Numbered from the stretch's first letter, positions 46,230 through 55,213 are shown. The stretch is 64,000 bases of DNA from Gordonia amarae NBRC 15530 (GCF_000241345.1 NZ_BAED01000043.1:1-64000), one strand, 5' to 3'. The notes: a model not told the origin generated them from the sequence alone. Program-made: numbers and translations.

Positions 46230-46730
46230 TTAGGCAGGGCAGCCGACGGTGTAGTTCCAGGAGCCGCCGACAGGACCGCTGACCTTGACCGTCACGTAGT
46301 TGTTGGTTCCGGCCGGCACCGAGACCTTCTTGCTGCCGGCGCCCTTGACGTAACCGGTGGAGGCCCGGATCTTGCCGTGGTAGAACACCTCGATCTTGTC
46401 GGCCTGCGTGCCGGTGTTGTAGGTGAGGGTGAAGGTCATCGGTCCGGTGCGGCCCATCAGGTGCCTGGTGTTGGTGGCCGACAGGCCGGGCGACACGGCG
46501 CGCTGACCACAGCGGAGCTCCCGGAGCGAGCCGTCGACACCCTCCGGCGAGCCGTCCCGGGTTGCCGACCCTGCGGTATTGGCACTGCCGGAGAAGATAC
46601 CGCCGGCGCTGCCCGTATCGAGGCTGCCGGTGGCGGCGCCGGCCAGGCCCGGCACTGCGCATACGAGGGCGGCGGCACCGGCCACCGCGGCGATCGTTGT
46701 CCGGCGAGGGTTGCCCACTCCGTTGTTCAC
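46230..46730 (-). CDS. Secreted small protein (paralogue of 45533-46102)
   Basis: The 166-residue protein has a signal peptide (RRTTIAAVAGAAALVCAVPG, cleavage near LAGA), a Gly/Ser spacer, and the same domain as its neighbour: LMGRTGPMTFTLTYNTGTQ, KIEVFYHGK, VPAGTNNYVTVKVSGP, with matching Cys (LRCGQR, VGCPA). GTG 46730 (VNNGVGNPRRTT) is chosen because GGAGAAG lies five bases upstream; GTG 46718 would mimic the paralogue start. The pair probably arose by tandem duplication. Role in the envelope unknown. Confidence 0.8.
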   Translation of the reverse strand: MNNGVGNPRRTTIAAVAGAAALVCAVPGLAGAATGSLDTGSAGGIFSGSANTAGSATRDGSPEGVDGSLRELRCGQRAVSPGLSATNTRHLMGRTGPMTFTLTYNTGTQADKIEVFYHGKIRASTGYVKGAGSKKVSVPAGTNNYVTVKVSGPVGGSWNYTVGCPA

Positions 46731-46822
46731 GACTTCTCCATCCACGTCAATTCTCGAACGACGTATCCACTGTACGGCGCCCCGCAGCACTCCCCGTGGC
46801 GTCAATAGTACGAAAGTCACCT

Positions 46823-48298
46823 TTACTGACGTGAAGGAATGCGCTGCTCGGTGGCCCGTCGCGCGGAAAGGCCGGCGGAGATCCCGAACAGCGCGAGGCC
46901 GCAGGCGGCGACGATGATCCACACCGGCAGGCTCGCGGAAGTGAAATCGGTGGCGCCGGCGGCGAGACTGCCGGCGAGGGCGATGCCGATCGAGATGCCG
47001 ACCTGACGGGCCGTGGAGGTGGTGGCCCCGGCCACGCCGGAACGGGACGTGGGCAGGCTGCTCACCGCGGTGTTGGTGACCGGGGCGCTGGCGCACCCCA
47101 CACCCGCCCCGACCAGCAGGTACGCACCCACCAGCAGCGGGACGCTGTCCGACGGCGCCAGCCCGATCAGCAGCAGACCGCCGCAGGTGAGCGCGACACC
47201 GGAGATCGTCAGCGGCACCCGGGCCCCGACCCGGCTCACCAGATACCCCGACAGCGGCGCGCAACAGATGACGGCCGCGGCCATCGGCAGGACTGCGGTT
47301 CCGGTCGCCAGCGCCGTCCAGCCGCGTACGTCCTGCAGGTACATCGTGGTGGTCAGCAGCGTCATGCTGAACGCCACGAACACGACGAACGCGCCCGCGA
47401 TGGCGCCGGTGAACGCCGGCACCCGGAACAGCGCCGGTTCGATGACGGGTTCGGCGCGGCGCGACTCCACGGCCACGAACACCGGCACCAGGACGACGAG
47501 GGCGGCGAACCCGGCCAGGCTCAGCGGGTCCGTCCAGCCGAGCTCGGGCACCTCGATGATCAGCGCCACCGTGACGGCAAGGATCAGCACCAGCAGCAGC
47601 TGGCCGGGGATGTCGAGCCGACGGACCTTCCCGCCGTGCGATTCGGGCACCAGCGCCACGATCAGCACCACCGCCACCACCACACACGGCACGTTGATCC
47701 AAAACAGGGCGCGCCAGTCGAAGGCGTCGATCAGCGCGCCACCGACCACCGGTCCGGCGGCCAGGCTCACCCCGAACATCGACCCCCACACCCCGATCGC
47801 GCGGGCGCGTTCACCCGGGTCGGTCATCGTGGTGACGATGATCGACAACGCCGTCGGCGTCAGCATTGACGCACCCACGCCCTGGCCGACGCGGGCGAGC
47901 AGCAGCACCCCGAACGACGGTGCGAGCGCACACAGCAACGATGCGACACCGACGATCGCCATGCCCGTCAGCAGCATCCTTCTGCGTCCGAACCGGTCGG
48001 CGAGGGCACCGGAGGTGATCAGGAACGACGCGAACACCACCGTGTACGAGTCGACGACCCACGAGTACCGGTCCGGCTCGGCGTGTAGTCCCGCACCGAT
48101 CTGAGACAGCCCGACGGTCACGATGGAGGTGTCGAGGCCGACCATGAACATCCCCGACGCACAGACCGCGAGAATCGTCCAGCGGCGAGCCGCGCTCAGG
48201 GGTGCACTCTCCACACTGTTCGCCTTTTGAGTGGTCATCGCTTTTCGGGTGGTCATCGCTTTCGGGTGGTCATCAGTCAGGCGTTCATCATGGCTCAC
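46823..48298 (-). CDS. MFS drug exporter, DHA2/EmrB-QacA type (14 TM)
   Basis: The 491-residue transporter has motif A GALADRFGRRRMLLTG, motif C region GSMFGVSLAAGPVVGGALID, and about 14 hydrophobic helices, the drug:H+ antiporter-2 layout. GTG 48298 overlaps the stop of the Gly-rich membrane protein by GTGA. The N-terminus contains a small in-frame duplication (KAMTTRKAMTTQK), so ATGs about 14 and 20 codons in could also serve as starts. Substrate unknown. Confidence 0.88.
   Translation of the reverse strand: MSHDERLTDDHPKAMTTRKAMTTQKANSVESAPLSAARRWTILAVCASGMFMVGLDTSIVTVGLSQIGAGLHAEPDRYSWVVDSYTVVFASFLITSGALADRFGRRRMLLTGMAIVGVASLLCALAPSFGVLLLARVGQGVGASMLTPTALSIIVTTMTDPGERARAIGVWGSMFGVSLAAGPVVGGALIDAFDWRALFWINVPCVVVAVVLIVALVPESHGGKVRRLDIPGQLLLVLILAVTVALIIEVPELGWTDPLSLAGFAALVVLVPVFVAVESRRAEPVIEPALFRVPAFTGAIAGAFVVFVAFSMTLLTTTMYLQDVRGWTALATGTAVLPMAAAVICCAPLSGYLVSRVGARVPLTISGVALTCGGLLLIGLAPSDSVPLLVGAYLLVGAGVGCASAPVTNTAVSSLPTSRSGVAGATTSTARQVGISIGIALAGSLAAGATDFTSASLPVWIIVAACGLALFGISAGLSARRATEQRIPSRQ
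48231..48274 (-). repeat. Short direct repeats at the 5' end of the MFS gene
   Basis: GTGGTCATCGCTTT-like units begin at 48231, 48249 and 48266. Each contains a minus-strand ATG, producing three successive possible starts. Confidence 0.7.
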
Positions 48299-48996
48299 TC
48301 GTCATGCCGCCCCGATCCCATGCCGCCCACACCCACTCCCATCCCCATTCCGCCGCCCATGCCGCCACCACCCATACCGCCGCCTCTGCCGTCGCGGTCC
48401 CCGCCCTGTCCACCGGAGCGGCCACCACGCGCACCCGACGACGACGGCCGCGCCGGCCCCTGCCGCGGGATCCGCAGGTCACCGGGCACCGGATCGAGAT
48501 CGAGTGCGCTGCGGATGAAGTCACGCAGCGAGGCGACGAGTTCGGCGGTGTACACCGGCCTGCCCGCCACCAGATCGCGGGCCGCCTGTTCGGCCAGGCG
48601 CACATGCTCCTCGGTGCCGAGCAGGAACACATCCGACAGCGCCGCCTCCACGGTGTCGCGGGTCCGGCGCGCCCGGTCCGACCCCGCACCCGTTCGCATG
48701 TCGGCGTCCTGATCCACACTGGTCTGATCGGCATCGGCGTCACGAGACGCGGCCTTGATGTCGCGCAGGTGCCGCGGGTCGACGGCCAGATCGCCGGTGA
48801 ACGATCCGCCGAGCACCTTGTACGCCGCGATCAGCGTCTTGAGCCGCTCATTGATCTGCCTGTTCATCCGCTGCTGCCGCTGCTGCACGGTGAACATGAT
48901 CAGCAACCGCGCCCCCACACCGATCACCATCACCATCGTCAAGGTGAGCAGCGACGTGAGTACCCCGTTCCACGAGGTGAAATCGAATCCACGCAT
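48295..48996 (-). CDS. Membrane-anchored protein with Gly/Met-rich tail, unknown
   Basis: The 233-residue protein has an N-terminal hydrophobic helix (GVLTSLLTLTMVMVIGVGAR) followed by a basic coiled-coil-like segment (VQQRQQRMNRQINERLKTL). The middle is helical and acidic, and the last 50 residues are low complexity (GGGMGGGGMGGGMGMGVG). ATG 48996 has GGAGGAGT five bases upstream. Coupled by GTGA to the MFS exporter, so perhaps an accessory or regulator. Family not recognised. Confidence 0.7.
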   Translation of the reverse strand: MRGFDFTSWNGVLTSLLTLTMVMVIGVGARLLIMFTVQQRQQRMNRQINERLKTLIAAYKVLGGSFTGDLAVDPRHLRDIKAASRDADADQTSVDQDADMRTGAGSDRARRTRDTVEAALSDVFLLGTEEHVRLAEQAARDLVAGRPVYTAELVASLRDFIRSALDLDPVPGDLRIPRQGPARPSSSGARGGRSGGQGGDRDGRGGGMGGGGMGGGMGMGVGVGGMGSGRHDE

Positions 48997-49091
48997 ACGC
49001 ACTCCTCCCGGTCGGCAACCTTCACACAACGACGAGAGGTCACTCCGCATTCCCGTCACCGGCCCGGTGCCGCCAGCGCGGTTCGGCGCAT

Positions 49092-50300
49092 TCAGCCGGT
49101 AGGACCGACAGTCGTGCGTTCGATGGTGGCGCAGATCGTGGCCCAGATGGCGAGGGCGGCCGCGGCGATGACGGCACCGATGGCGCAGACCAGGAGCCAG
49201 CCGCCGGCGTCGTAGGCGAGGGATGCGAGGACCGAACCGGCGACACCGCCGAAGAAGAACGTGACCATGTAGGCGGTGGTGAGGCGGCTGCGTTCGTCGG
49301 GATTGAGGCCGTAGATGCGGTTCTGGTTGGTGACGTGCGCGGCCTGCACCCCGAAGTCGAACACCAGGATGCCGACGATGAACGCGAACACGTTGTGCAT
49401 TCCCAGCGCGAGCAGACCCCAGCCGATCAGCACCATCGACCAGGTCAGGGTGGTGCTCAGGCGGGCATGTCCGGCGTCGGCGAGACGGCCCATCACGGGT
49501 GCTCCGGCCGCGCCGGCGGCACCGGCAAGGCCGAACAGGCCGATAACACCGTCGGAGTAGCCGTACTCCTCGGCGAGCAGGAACGTCGAGGCCGTCCACA
49601 TCATGGCGAATCCGCACATCGCCAGGAAGCCGAGCGCCATCCGGCCGCGTAGCACCGATTCGCGGCCGATGATCGTGAAGATCGACCGCATCAGTTTCGG
49701 ATAGGTCAGGGAGGCCGTGGGCGCGATCGGCGGCAGGATCCGCAGGAGCAGGACCGCCAGCACCGCCAGGGCCACGGCGGCGACGACGTAGACCGTACGC
49801 CAGCCGCCCACCTCGGCGATCAGACCGCTGACCGTGCGTGCCAGCAGGATCCCGAGCAGCAGACCACCCATCACGGTGCCGGTGACCCGGCCACGTTCGG
49901 ACGGGTCCGCGAGCCCGACGGCCATCGGCACCACCACCATCGCGGTCGCCGAGGCGATGCCGCCGAGCACCAGCAGCACACACAGCGTGGCGAAGTTCGG
50001 CGACGCCGCGGCCCCCGCCGACGTCACGACCGCCACCGCCAGCATCCCGAGAATCAGCCGCCTTCGATCCATCACGTCGCCGAGCGGCACCAGGAACATC
50101 AAGCCGATCGTGTAGCCGATCTGCGAGGCCGTCACCAGGAACCCCGCCGTCGACGACGAGACGTTCAGATGGTCGGCGATGGTGACTAGCAGCGGCTGCG
50201 CGTAGTACAGGCCGGCCACCGACGTCCCGCACGTCACCGCCAGCAGCAGAGTGATGGCCCGCGTCAGCGTGAACGACTGGTGGTGGTCGGAATCGGTCAT
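49092..50300 (-). CDS. MFS transporter (12 TM, AraJ/Cmx-like)
   Basis: The 402-residue protein has about 12 membrane helices, motif A-like PLGDVMDRRRLILG after helix 2, and GTVMGGLLLGILLARTVSGL as motif C. This is the drug-resistance/sugar-efflux subgroup with a short central loop. ATG 50300 (MTDSDHHQSFTL) is chosen; a further upstream extension lacks a plausible N-terminus. It lies 95 bp upstream of the Gly-rich membrane protein and downstream of the hairpin that ends the lipase operon. Confidence 0.87.
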   Translation of the reverse strand: MTDSDHHQSFTLTRAITLLLAVTCGTSVAGLYYAQPLLVTIADHLNVSSSTAGFLVTASQIGYTIGLMFLVPLGDVMDRRRLILGMLAVAVVTSAGAAASPNFATLCVLLVLGGIASATAMVVVPMAVGLADPSERGRVTGTVMGGLLLGILLARTVSGLIAEVGGWRTVYVVAAVALAVLAVLLLRILPPIAPTASLTYPKLMRSIFTIIGRESVLRGRMALGFLAMCGFAMMWTASTFLLAEEYGYSDGVIGLFGLAGAAGAAGAPVMGRLADAGHARLSTTLTWSMVLIGWGLLALGMHNVFAFIVGILVFDFGVQAAHVTNQNRIYGLNPDERSRLTTAYMVTFFFGGVAGSVLASLAYDAGGWLLVCAIGAVIAAAALAIWATICATIERTTVGPTG

Positions 50301-50343
50301 GCTCGTCCTGCCTCGCGCTGGTTCATCCCCGGCCTCCCCCGCT

Positions 50344-50376
50344 GGTTGAGGTGCCGGGCGACCTCGCACCTCAACC
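50344..50376 (-). terminator. 11-bp perfect inverted repeat after the lipase-like operon
   Basis: GGTTGAGGTGC (50344-50354) and GCACCTCAACC (50366-50376) enclose an 11-nt loop. It lies 55 bp past the lipase-like stop codon and 44 bp upstream of the MFS start, so it may terminate that operon. The sequence type resembles dispersed repeats I associate with Rhodococcus and Gordonia intergenic DNA (from memory). Confidence 0.6.
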
Positions 50377-50430
50377 GGCTGTGGGGTCACAGACGTGCAA
50401 CAACGACCGGAATCGGGCTGTTATTCCCGA

Positions 50431-51771
50431 CTACCTGGTGAACTGGGCGTCGACCCAGGCGAGGGTCTGCGCGCCGATCAGATCGGTACCCCAGTGGTAG
50501 AGGTTGGTGATCATCTCCACCCAGCTGCAGTTGGTGGGTGCGTAGGTGACCGGGGTGCCGCCGCGACGGTACTTGGCGGCCAGGTTCCGGGCATCCTTGG
50601 CGGGCACGATCGACATGACCGAGTCGTCCTTGGCGCACGAGGTGATCAGCACCTTCGACTTCGGTGCCCGCTTACCGAGCACGTTGTCGCGGTAGGCACG
50701 CTGGAACGACGGGATGTCGGCCGGGTTCTTGTTGCCCTTGAACAGGGTCTGCAACGGCACGAACGGCATCGTGAAATAGGCCGGGGTCTGGCACTGGGTG
50801 CGGTACCAGTCGGCGATCTTCTTGCCCGTCGGATTCAGGTGCGCGTCGATGTTCATGTCCGGGTACTTCGGCTCGAGACCGAGCAGGTTGGCGAACGCGA
50901 AACCCGAACCGACAGAGCCATTGGCGACGCGCATGAAGTTGCGCTGATCGATCACCATGCCCTCGAGCACGGTGCCCTTCACGTTCAGCTCCGGCGCGTA
51001 CACGTCCTCGTCCTCGGCGGCGCGCGCCGCCCCGACACCACCGCCGGCGATACCGAACAGCACCACCTCGGCGTCCTTGCGCGGCGCTTCCTTCGGCAGC
51101 TCCTGCGCGGCGCGCACGGCGTCGAGCTGGGCGTGTCCGGCGTAGGTGCCGGCGAACACGCCGTGCGGTGACTTGTCACCGTTGTTACCGACGTCGGAGA
51201 TGGTGACGGTGTAGCCCTTGTTGAACATGATCGCCAGCGGGCCGAGTGCCGACCACGACGCGCCGTCCATCGGGTTCTGGCCGGTCCATTGTCCCGACGG
51301 GTGGCAGTTGCCACCGACCGAATCGTTGGCCTCCTGATAGCTGACGACCTTGCGGTCGACGCCGGGCCGGCCCTGCGGCACCATCACGATGCCGGTGCTG
51401 ATCTCCGTCGTCTTGGCGTCCAGACCCGTTGTCACGTACATGATCTTGTACGCGTTGAGGTTGGCCGGCTTGACGCCGGAATACATGACGTCGACCTTCT
51501 TGGATTTCAGCAGCTGGCCGGGCTTCTCCTTGCCGGTCAGTTTCGGTTCCTTGTAGAAGGGGTCGTCGGCGGTGAGGGCGTGGAAGATCTCCTGCGGGCT
51601 GCCCATCTTGGCGCCGGCGAAGGCGCCGACGACGAAGCCGTTGAAGATCTCGGGCAGCGTCGGCGTCTTATGCGTGGGCGCGGCGTTCGCCGCACCGGAT
51701 CCGGCGCCGAGCAGCGCCAGGATCGTCACCGCCGTCGCGGCGACTAGACGAATAATGTGGTGCTGCTTCAT
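50431..51771 (-). CDS. Secreted lipase-fold (LIP family) protein lacking the nucleophile serine
   Basis: The 446-residue protein has a signal peptide (LVAATAVTILALLGAG to ANA) and the secretory-lipase layout: TGIVMVPQG, SYQEANDSVGGNCHPSG in the early loop, the core VVLFGIAGGGVGAARAAE, and a late Asp region (CAKDDSVMSIVPAKDA). In active LIP enzymes the nucleophile elbow reads GYSxGG; here the position is Ala242 (GIAGG). The usual catalytic His near the C-terminus is also not evident (NCSWVEM). It is probably a non-hydrolytic binding protein or an enzyme with altered chemistry. The start overlaps the upstream stop (ATGA). Confidence 0.75.
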   Translation of the reverse strand: MKQHHIIRLVAATAVTILALLGAGSGAANAAPTHKTPTLPEIFNGFVVGAFAGAKMGSPQEIFHALTADDPFYKEPKLTGKEKPGQLLKSKKVDVMYSGVKPANLNAYKIMYVTTGLDAKTTEISTGIVMVPQGRPGVDRKVVSYQEANDSVGGNCHPSGQWTGQNPMDGASWSALGPLAIMFNKGYTVTISDVGNNGDKSPHGVFAGTYAGHAQLDAVRAAQELPKEAPRKDAEVVLFGIAGGGVGAARAAEDEDVYAPELNVKGTVLEGMVIDQRNFMRVANGSVGSGFAFANLLGLEPKYPDMNIDAHLNPTGKKIADWYRTQCQTPAYFTMPFVPLQTLFKGNKNPADIPSFQRAYRDNVLGKRAPKSKVLITSCAKDDSVMSIVPAKDARNLAAKYRRGGTPVTYAPTNCSWVEMITNLYHWGTDLIGAQTLAWVDAQFTR

Positions 51772-53018
51772 TTTACGACCTCCACACGAATCTGCTCGGC
51801 CATCGAGTACAGGATCTGCGGGATGTTCATGATCGGCCGGTGCGACTCGAATTGCCGCTCATACGGTACCTGGAGGGCGGCCCGCAGCTGGGGCCACCGG
51901 TGATTGACCATGAACTTGTACTTGGGCAGCAGTTGACCGCTGATGTACTTCCAGCGCTCCGGGTACACCGACCAGTCCCAGTCCGGAAGCGGGGTGGTGA
52001 GCTTGAGGCGCTTACCGTCGGGGGTCGAGGAGTACAGCACCACCGGGTCCAGCGCCCGCGGCGGCTTCACCCCGGCCACCGACGGGGAACCGGCCACCGT
52101 CGACAGGTAGGTGACGGCGGCGCCGACCTTGCCGCGGTAGTTGCGGACCTGATCCCACTGCTCCTTGATCACCTCGCCCTGCTCGCGGCGCAGCAGCCGG
52201 GCGTTGCCGGCGGCGATGCGGTCGGGGTTCTTGGACGCGACGTTCTCCCAGGCGCGGTAGATCTCGTCGTCGAACAGTCCGGCATCACGCATCTCGGCGA
52301 GCGCGGGCAGCCCCTTGTCCACATACGCGGCGTGCATCGGCATCAGGTCGGAGAAGATGTTCCTCTGCATCACCATGATCATGCCGAGGATGTAGTGCAG
52401 GTCGTCGCCGTTGATCTTGGCGCCACCGTCGGCGAGGGCGAGCAGGCCTTTGGGGAGGAAGTTGCGCAGCGCCGGGCCGCCCGCATCCATGACCGCTTTG
52501 ACGACGGCGTTGGCCGCCAGCCCGATCTCCTTGACGTCGAACGGCATGCTGAACAGCTCGAAGTCCACCAGGCCGCCACCGAAGTCGGCGCCCACCTGGC
52601 CGCCCATGCCCGCCCACTGCAGTTCGCGGTGCGAGAGCTGGAAGTCCTCGTAGTAGCGGTACGACTTGATGAGGATGCTGCGATTGGCCTGCGCACCCTT
52701 GCGTGGGTTCCACGACTTGAGGTCGATCCCGGCTTCGGTGGTGGCCGTGGCCAGCCAGTACTGCGCCAGCAGCGCCTTGTACGACGTGGGCGCCACCCCG
52801 GCCTTGCGGGCCTGCCCGAGCAGCCGGCCCAGCGTCGGCACATCCGTCGGCAGATCGGGGTGCAGGCCGCCCGTGCCGTGCGCGGCGTCGCGGTTGATCA
52901 GCGGCAGGTTCAGATACCGGTCGTACTCGGCGGCGCGCGCCGGGGCCGGCGCCAGCATCGACGCGGCGGCGAGCATCGTCGCCACCAGGAGCAGGACCGC
53001 CCGGCCCATCCTCGTCAT
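51768..53018 (-). CDS. Secreted protein of unknown function coupled to the lipase-like gene
   Basis: The 416-residue protein has a signal peptide (GRAVLLLVATMLAAASMLAP, cleavage near ARAAE) and a mature region rich in aromatic residues (SYRYYEDFQLSHRELQWAG; DWDWSVYPERWKY). I see no catalytic motif. ATG 53018 is fixed by AGGAGG five bases upstream. It overlaps the lipase-like gene by ATGA, so both are made and exported together and may act as a complex on the mycolate envelope (inference). Confidence 0.72.
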   Translation of the reverse strand: MTRMGRAVLLLVATMLAAASMLAPAPARAAEYDRYLNLPLINRDAAHGTGGLHPDLPTDVPTLGRLLGQARKAGVAPTSYKALLAQYWLATATTEAGIDLKSWNPRKGAQANRSILIKSYRYYEDFQLSHRELQWAGMGGQVGADFGGGLVDFELFSMPFDVKEIGLAANAVVKAVMDAGGPALRNFLPKGLLALADGGAKINGDDLHYILGMIMVMQRNIFSDLMPMHAAYVDKGLPALAEMRDAGLFDDEIYRAWENVASKNPDRIAAGNARLLRREQGEVIKEQWDQVRNYRGKVGAAVTYLSTVAGSPSVAGVKPPRALDPVVLYSSTPDGKRLKLTTPLPDWDWSVYPERWKYISGQLLPKYKFMVNHRWPQLRAALQVPYERQFESHRPIMNIPQILYSMAEQIRVEVVK

Positions 53019-53082
53019 ACGCCCTCCTGAGAATGTGGTTTGAATCACCCAAACATGGCATGAGAGCAGGACAAAATCAAAG

Positions 53083-53928
53083 TTATGTGCCATTCCCAGG
53101 CGGATGGTCACCGACGGTCTCGCGCACCTCGCAGATGAGTTGCCGGGCGGTGTCGACCGAACGGCGGAGCGCCGCGGGGGCCGGATCGAGCAGTCCGACG
53201 CAGCCGTGGGCACGAGATGCGAACTCGTCGGGGGTCGCCGGCAGCTCCGCGGCCGTGGAAATGATGCCCTTTTCGGTGGTCACCCAGCTGTGGGCGTGGG
53301 CGTGCAGGGCGTGCGCGGTAAGCGTCAGGGCGTGTGCGAGGACTCCGGCGACGTAGACGGCGTCACCGCCGGCGGCACCCTTGCCGGCGATGAGCACGTC
53401 GAAGTCGGCCTCCCACAGGCACTTCGACGCCAGCTCCCGGGCCAGGGCCGGCGGATAGTCGCGGCATCGGGAGCGCCGCGACTCGAGGTGCCCGTCCGGG
53501 TCGGCGATGATCTGCGAGGTGGCGAGCTCGCCGAGGTAGGCGACGTCGAGAAAGCCGAGCGGGTGCCCCACCTGACGGTGAAAGGCGAACTGCCCCAGCT
53601 CCGCCCGGTCCGCGATGGCGTCGACCCTGTCGAGATCGCGGTAGAGCCAGTCGACGGCCACCCCGTCCATCGTGAGCCACCCACCGCCGTCGACCCACGG
53701 CCCCCACCCACCGCGCGGTGTCAGCGTCACCCGCTCGTCGACGGCGGCGTCGGCGATCCGCTGCAACGCCGCGACGTCGAGGTCACCGGAGTGATAGATG
53801 CCGAAGTCCCAGTCCGAATCCGGCCTCGCTGTGCCCCGCGCCCGGGAACCGCCGAGCGTCACTCCTTGTACGCCGGGTACGTCGATGATCCGCTCGGACA
53901 ACGCCGTCATCCGGTCAGCGATACCCAT
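53083..53928 (-). CDS. Nucleotidyltransferase-fold protein (DUF4037-like)
   Basis: The 281-residue protein has the minimal nucleotidyltransferase signature GGSRARGTARPDSDWDFG, with metal-binding Asp39 and Asp41, then a third acidic residue in VAVDWLYRD. A helical C-terminal half (AYVAGVLAHALTLTAHALHA-like) would bind the acceptor. Some relatives are aminoglycoside adenylyltransferases; there is no specific evidence for that here. It lies 65 bp upstream of the secreted unknown gene and divergent from the XRE regulator. Confidence 0.82.
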   Translation of the reverse strand: MGIADRMTALSERIIDVPGVQGVTLGGSRARGTARPDSDWDFGIYHSGDLDVAALQRIADAAVDERVTLTPRGGWGPWVDGGGWLTMDGVAVDWLYRDLDRVDAIADRAELGQFAFHRQVGHPLGFLDVAYLGELATSQIIADPDGHLESRRSRCRDYPPALARELASKCLWEADFDVLIAGKGAAGGDAVYVAGVLAHALTLTAHALHAHAHSWVTTEKGIISTAAELPATPDEFASRAHGCVGLLDPAPAALRRSVDTARQLICEVRETVGDHPPGNGT

Positions 53929-54184
53929 GCCGCGGACCTCCTACCTCCCTCGGCGCCGGGACCTGCCTGATGAACACCAGGATGGTGCCACCGAGGGTCC
54001 GGCACCCCCCTGGTGAAGTTCGACGTTACCGGCGGCCTCATCGGATTCGCCCCGATTCATCGGTTCCCATGGCCGGCGCCCGCCGGAGTCCTGCGCGACC
54101 ACCACGGATCGGACGCGCGGTTGCGGTGTTCATTACCTTACGGGTCATGTCGCGCATGACCCTCGCGCGCTACCGTCGGAAGGC
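53929..54184. promoter_or_regulatory. Divergent region between nucleotidyltransferase and XRE regulator genes
   Basis: A 256-bp region with the operator-like palindrome at 54142-54162 near the XRE gene and nothing else distinctive. Promoters for both directions are expected here. Confidence 0.45.
54142..54162. promoter_or_regulatory. Perfect palindromic operator candidate
   Basis: GGGTCATG-TCGCG-CATGACCC has perfect 8-bp arms around a 5-bp spacer. It ends 22 bp before the ATG of the XRE-family regulator and is well placed for autoregulation. Confidence 0.6.
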
Positions 54185-54940
54185 ATGACGACCGCAGGGC
54201 CCCTCATCCGCTCCTGGCGGCAGCGGCGCAACCTGTCGCAGCTCGACCTGGCCACGCGTGCCGACGTGTCGACCCGGCACCTGAGCTACATCGAGAACGG
54301 CCGGTCCCGACCCACCAGCGGCATGCTGATGAAACTGTGCACACACCTGGATATGCCTCTGCGGGAACAGAACCAGGTGCTCCTGGCCGGCGGGTACGCA
54401 CCTGCCTATCCCGAGCACTCGCTGTCCGCTCCACCGATGGCCGAGGCCAATGCCGCGGTCGAGGCGATACTCGCCGGGCATCTGCCGTATCCGGCGCTGG
54501 CCGTCGACAGGTATTGGGATCTGGTGGCCGCCAATGACGCGGTATGGACTCTGCTGGAAGGGGTTTCGGCCGAGGACCTGGAGCCGCCGGTCAATGTGCT
54601 GCGGTTGTCGGTGGATCCGGGTGGGCTGGCGCCGTTCATCGAGAACCTGCCCGAGTGGCGCGGCTCGCTGCTGCTGCGACTGGCCCGCGAATTCGACGCC
54701 GCGCCCGACGACCGTCTCGCCGCCCTGATCGACGACATCCGGGCGAGCGGCCCCGCATCGGCGACCGATTCGTCGGCGATCGTCGTGCCATTGCGGTTAC
54801 GCAGAGGCGATACCGTGCTGTCCTTCATTTCCGCCACAACGGTTTTCGGTACCGCCCGCGAGGTGACACTCTCCGAACTCGCCATCGAGGCGTTCTATCC
54901 GGCCGACGCGGCGACCCGAACAGCCCTGGCCGGCACCTGA
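54185..54940 (+). CDS. XRE-family regulator with MmyB-like ligand-binding domain
   Basis: The 251-residue protein has an N-terminal Cro/XRE helix-turn-helix (RNLSQLDLATRADVSTRHLS, then YIENGRSRPTSGML). The MmyB-type domain follows (MPLREQNQVLLAGGYAPAYP, PALAVDRYWDLVAANDAV, and a late SFISATTVFGTAREVTLSEL). Such regulators respond to fatty-acid or other lipophilic ligands and often control an adjacent oxidoreductase. The perfect palindrome at 54142-54162 is its likely operator. No intact gene follows on the same strand, only remnants, so any original target may have been lost. Confidence 0.88.
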   Translation: MTTAGPLIRSWRQRRNLSQLDLATRADVSTRHLSYIENGRSRPTSGMLMKLCTHLDMPLREQNQVLLAGGYAPAYPEHSLSAPPMAEANAAVEAILAGHLPYPALAVDRYWDLVAANDAVWTLLEGVSAEDLEPPVNVLRLSVDPGGLAPFIENLPEWRGSLLLRLAREFDAAPDDRLAALIDDIRASGPASATDSSAIVVPLRLRRGDTVLSFISATTVFGTAREVTLSELAIEAFYPADAATRTALAGT

Positions 54941-54941
54941 T

Positions 54942-55090
54942 TCAGAGGCGGTTCCCCGTTCGCGTCGCCAGGACCGCGGCGGCGCACGCCAGAATCAGGA
55001 GAGCCGTGCACACCAGGGCGAACACCCCCAGTCCGGAGTCTCCGGTGCCGGCGACGTCGACCACCCGCGCGGCAAGTGGTTTGCCGAGGC
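54942..55090 (-). pseudogene. C-terminal remnant of a membrane transporter (probable)
   Basis: The minus strand encodes about 48 residues ending at 54942, reading GKPLAARVVDVAGTGDSGLG and then a hydrophobic helix (VFALVCTALLILACAAAVLA) with a short basic tail. It looks like the last helix of an MFS-type protein, with nothing upstream to continue it. Assignment is tentative. Confidence 0.4.
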
Positions 55091-55213
55091 TCGCACCGCC
55101 CGGCGGCCCGGTATGCGGACGAGCCCACGACACCGAATCACAGAGTGCCCTATGACTTCTCGGTTCATGGTCGGCCACCCGCGCCACCGCCGGCGCGGAA
55201 CGATGCGAGAACA

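Noticed and set aside
53083-53928. Aminoglycoside resistance adenylyltransferase
   Set aside because: Only the general nucleotidyltransferase signature is visible; nothing specific to ANT enzymes supports a resistance call.
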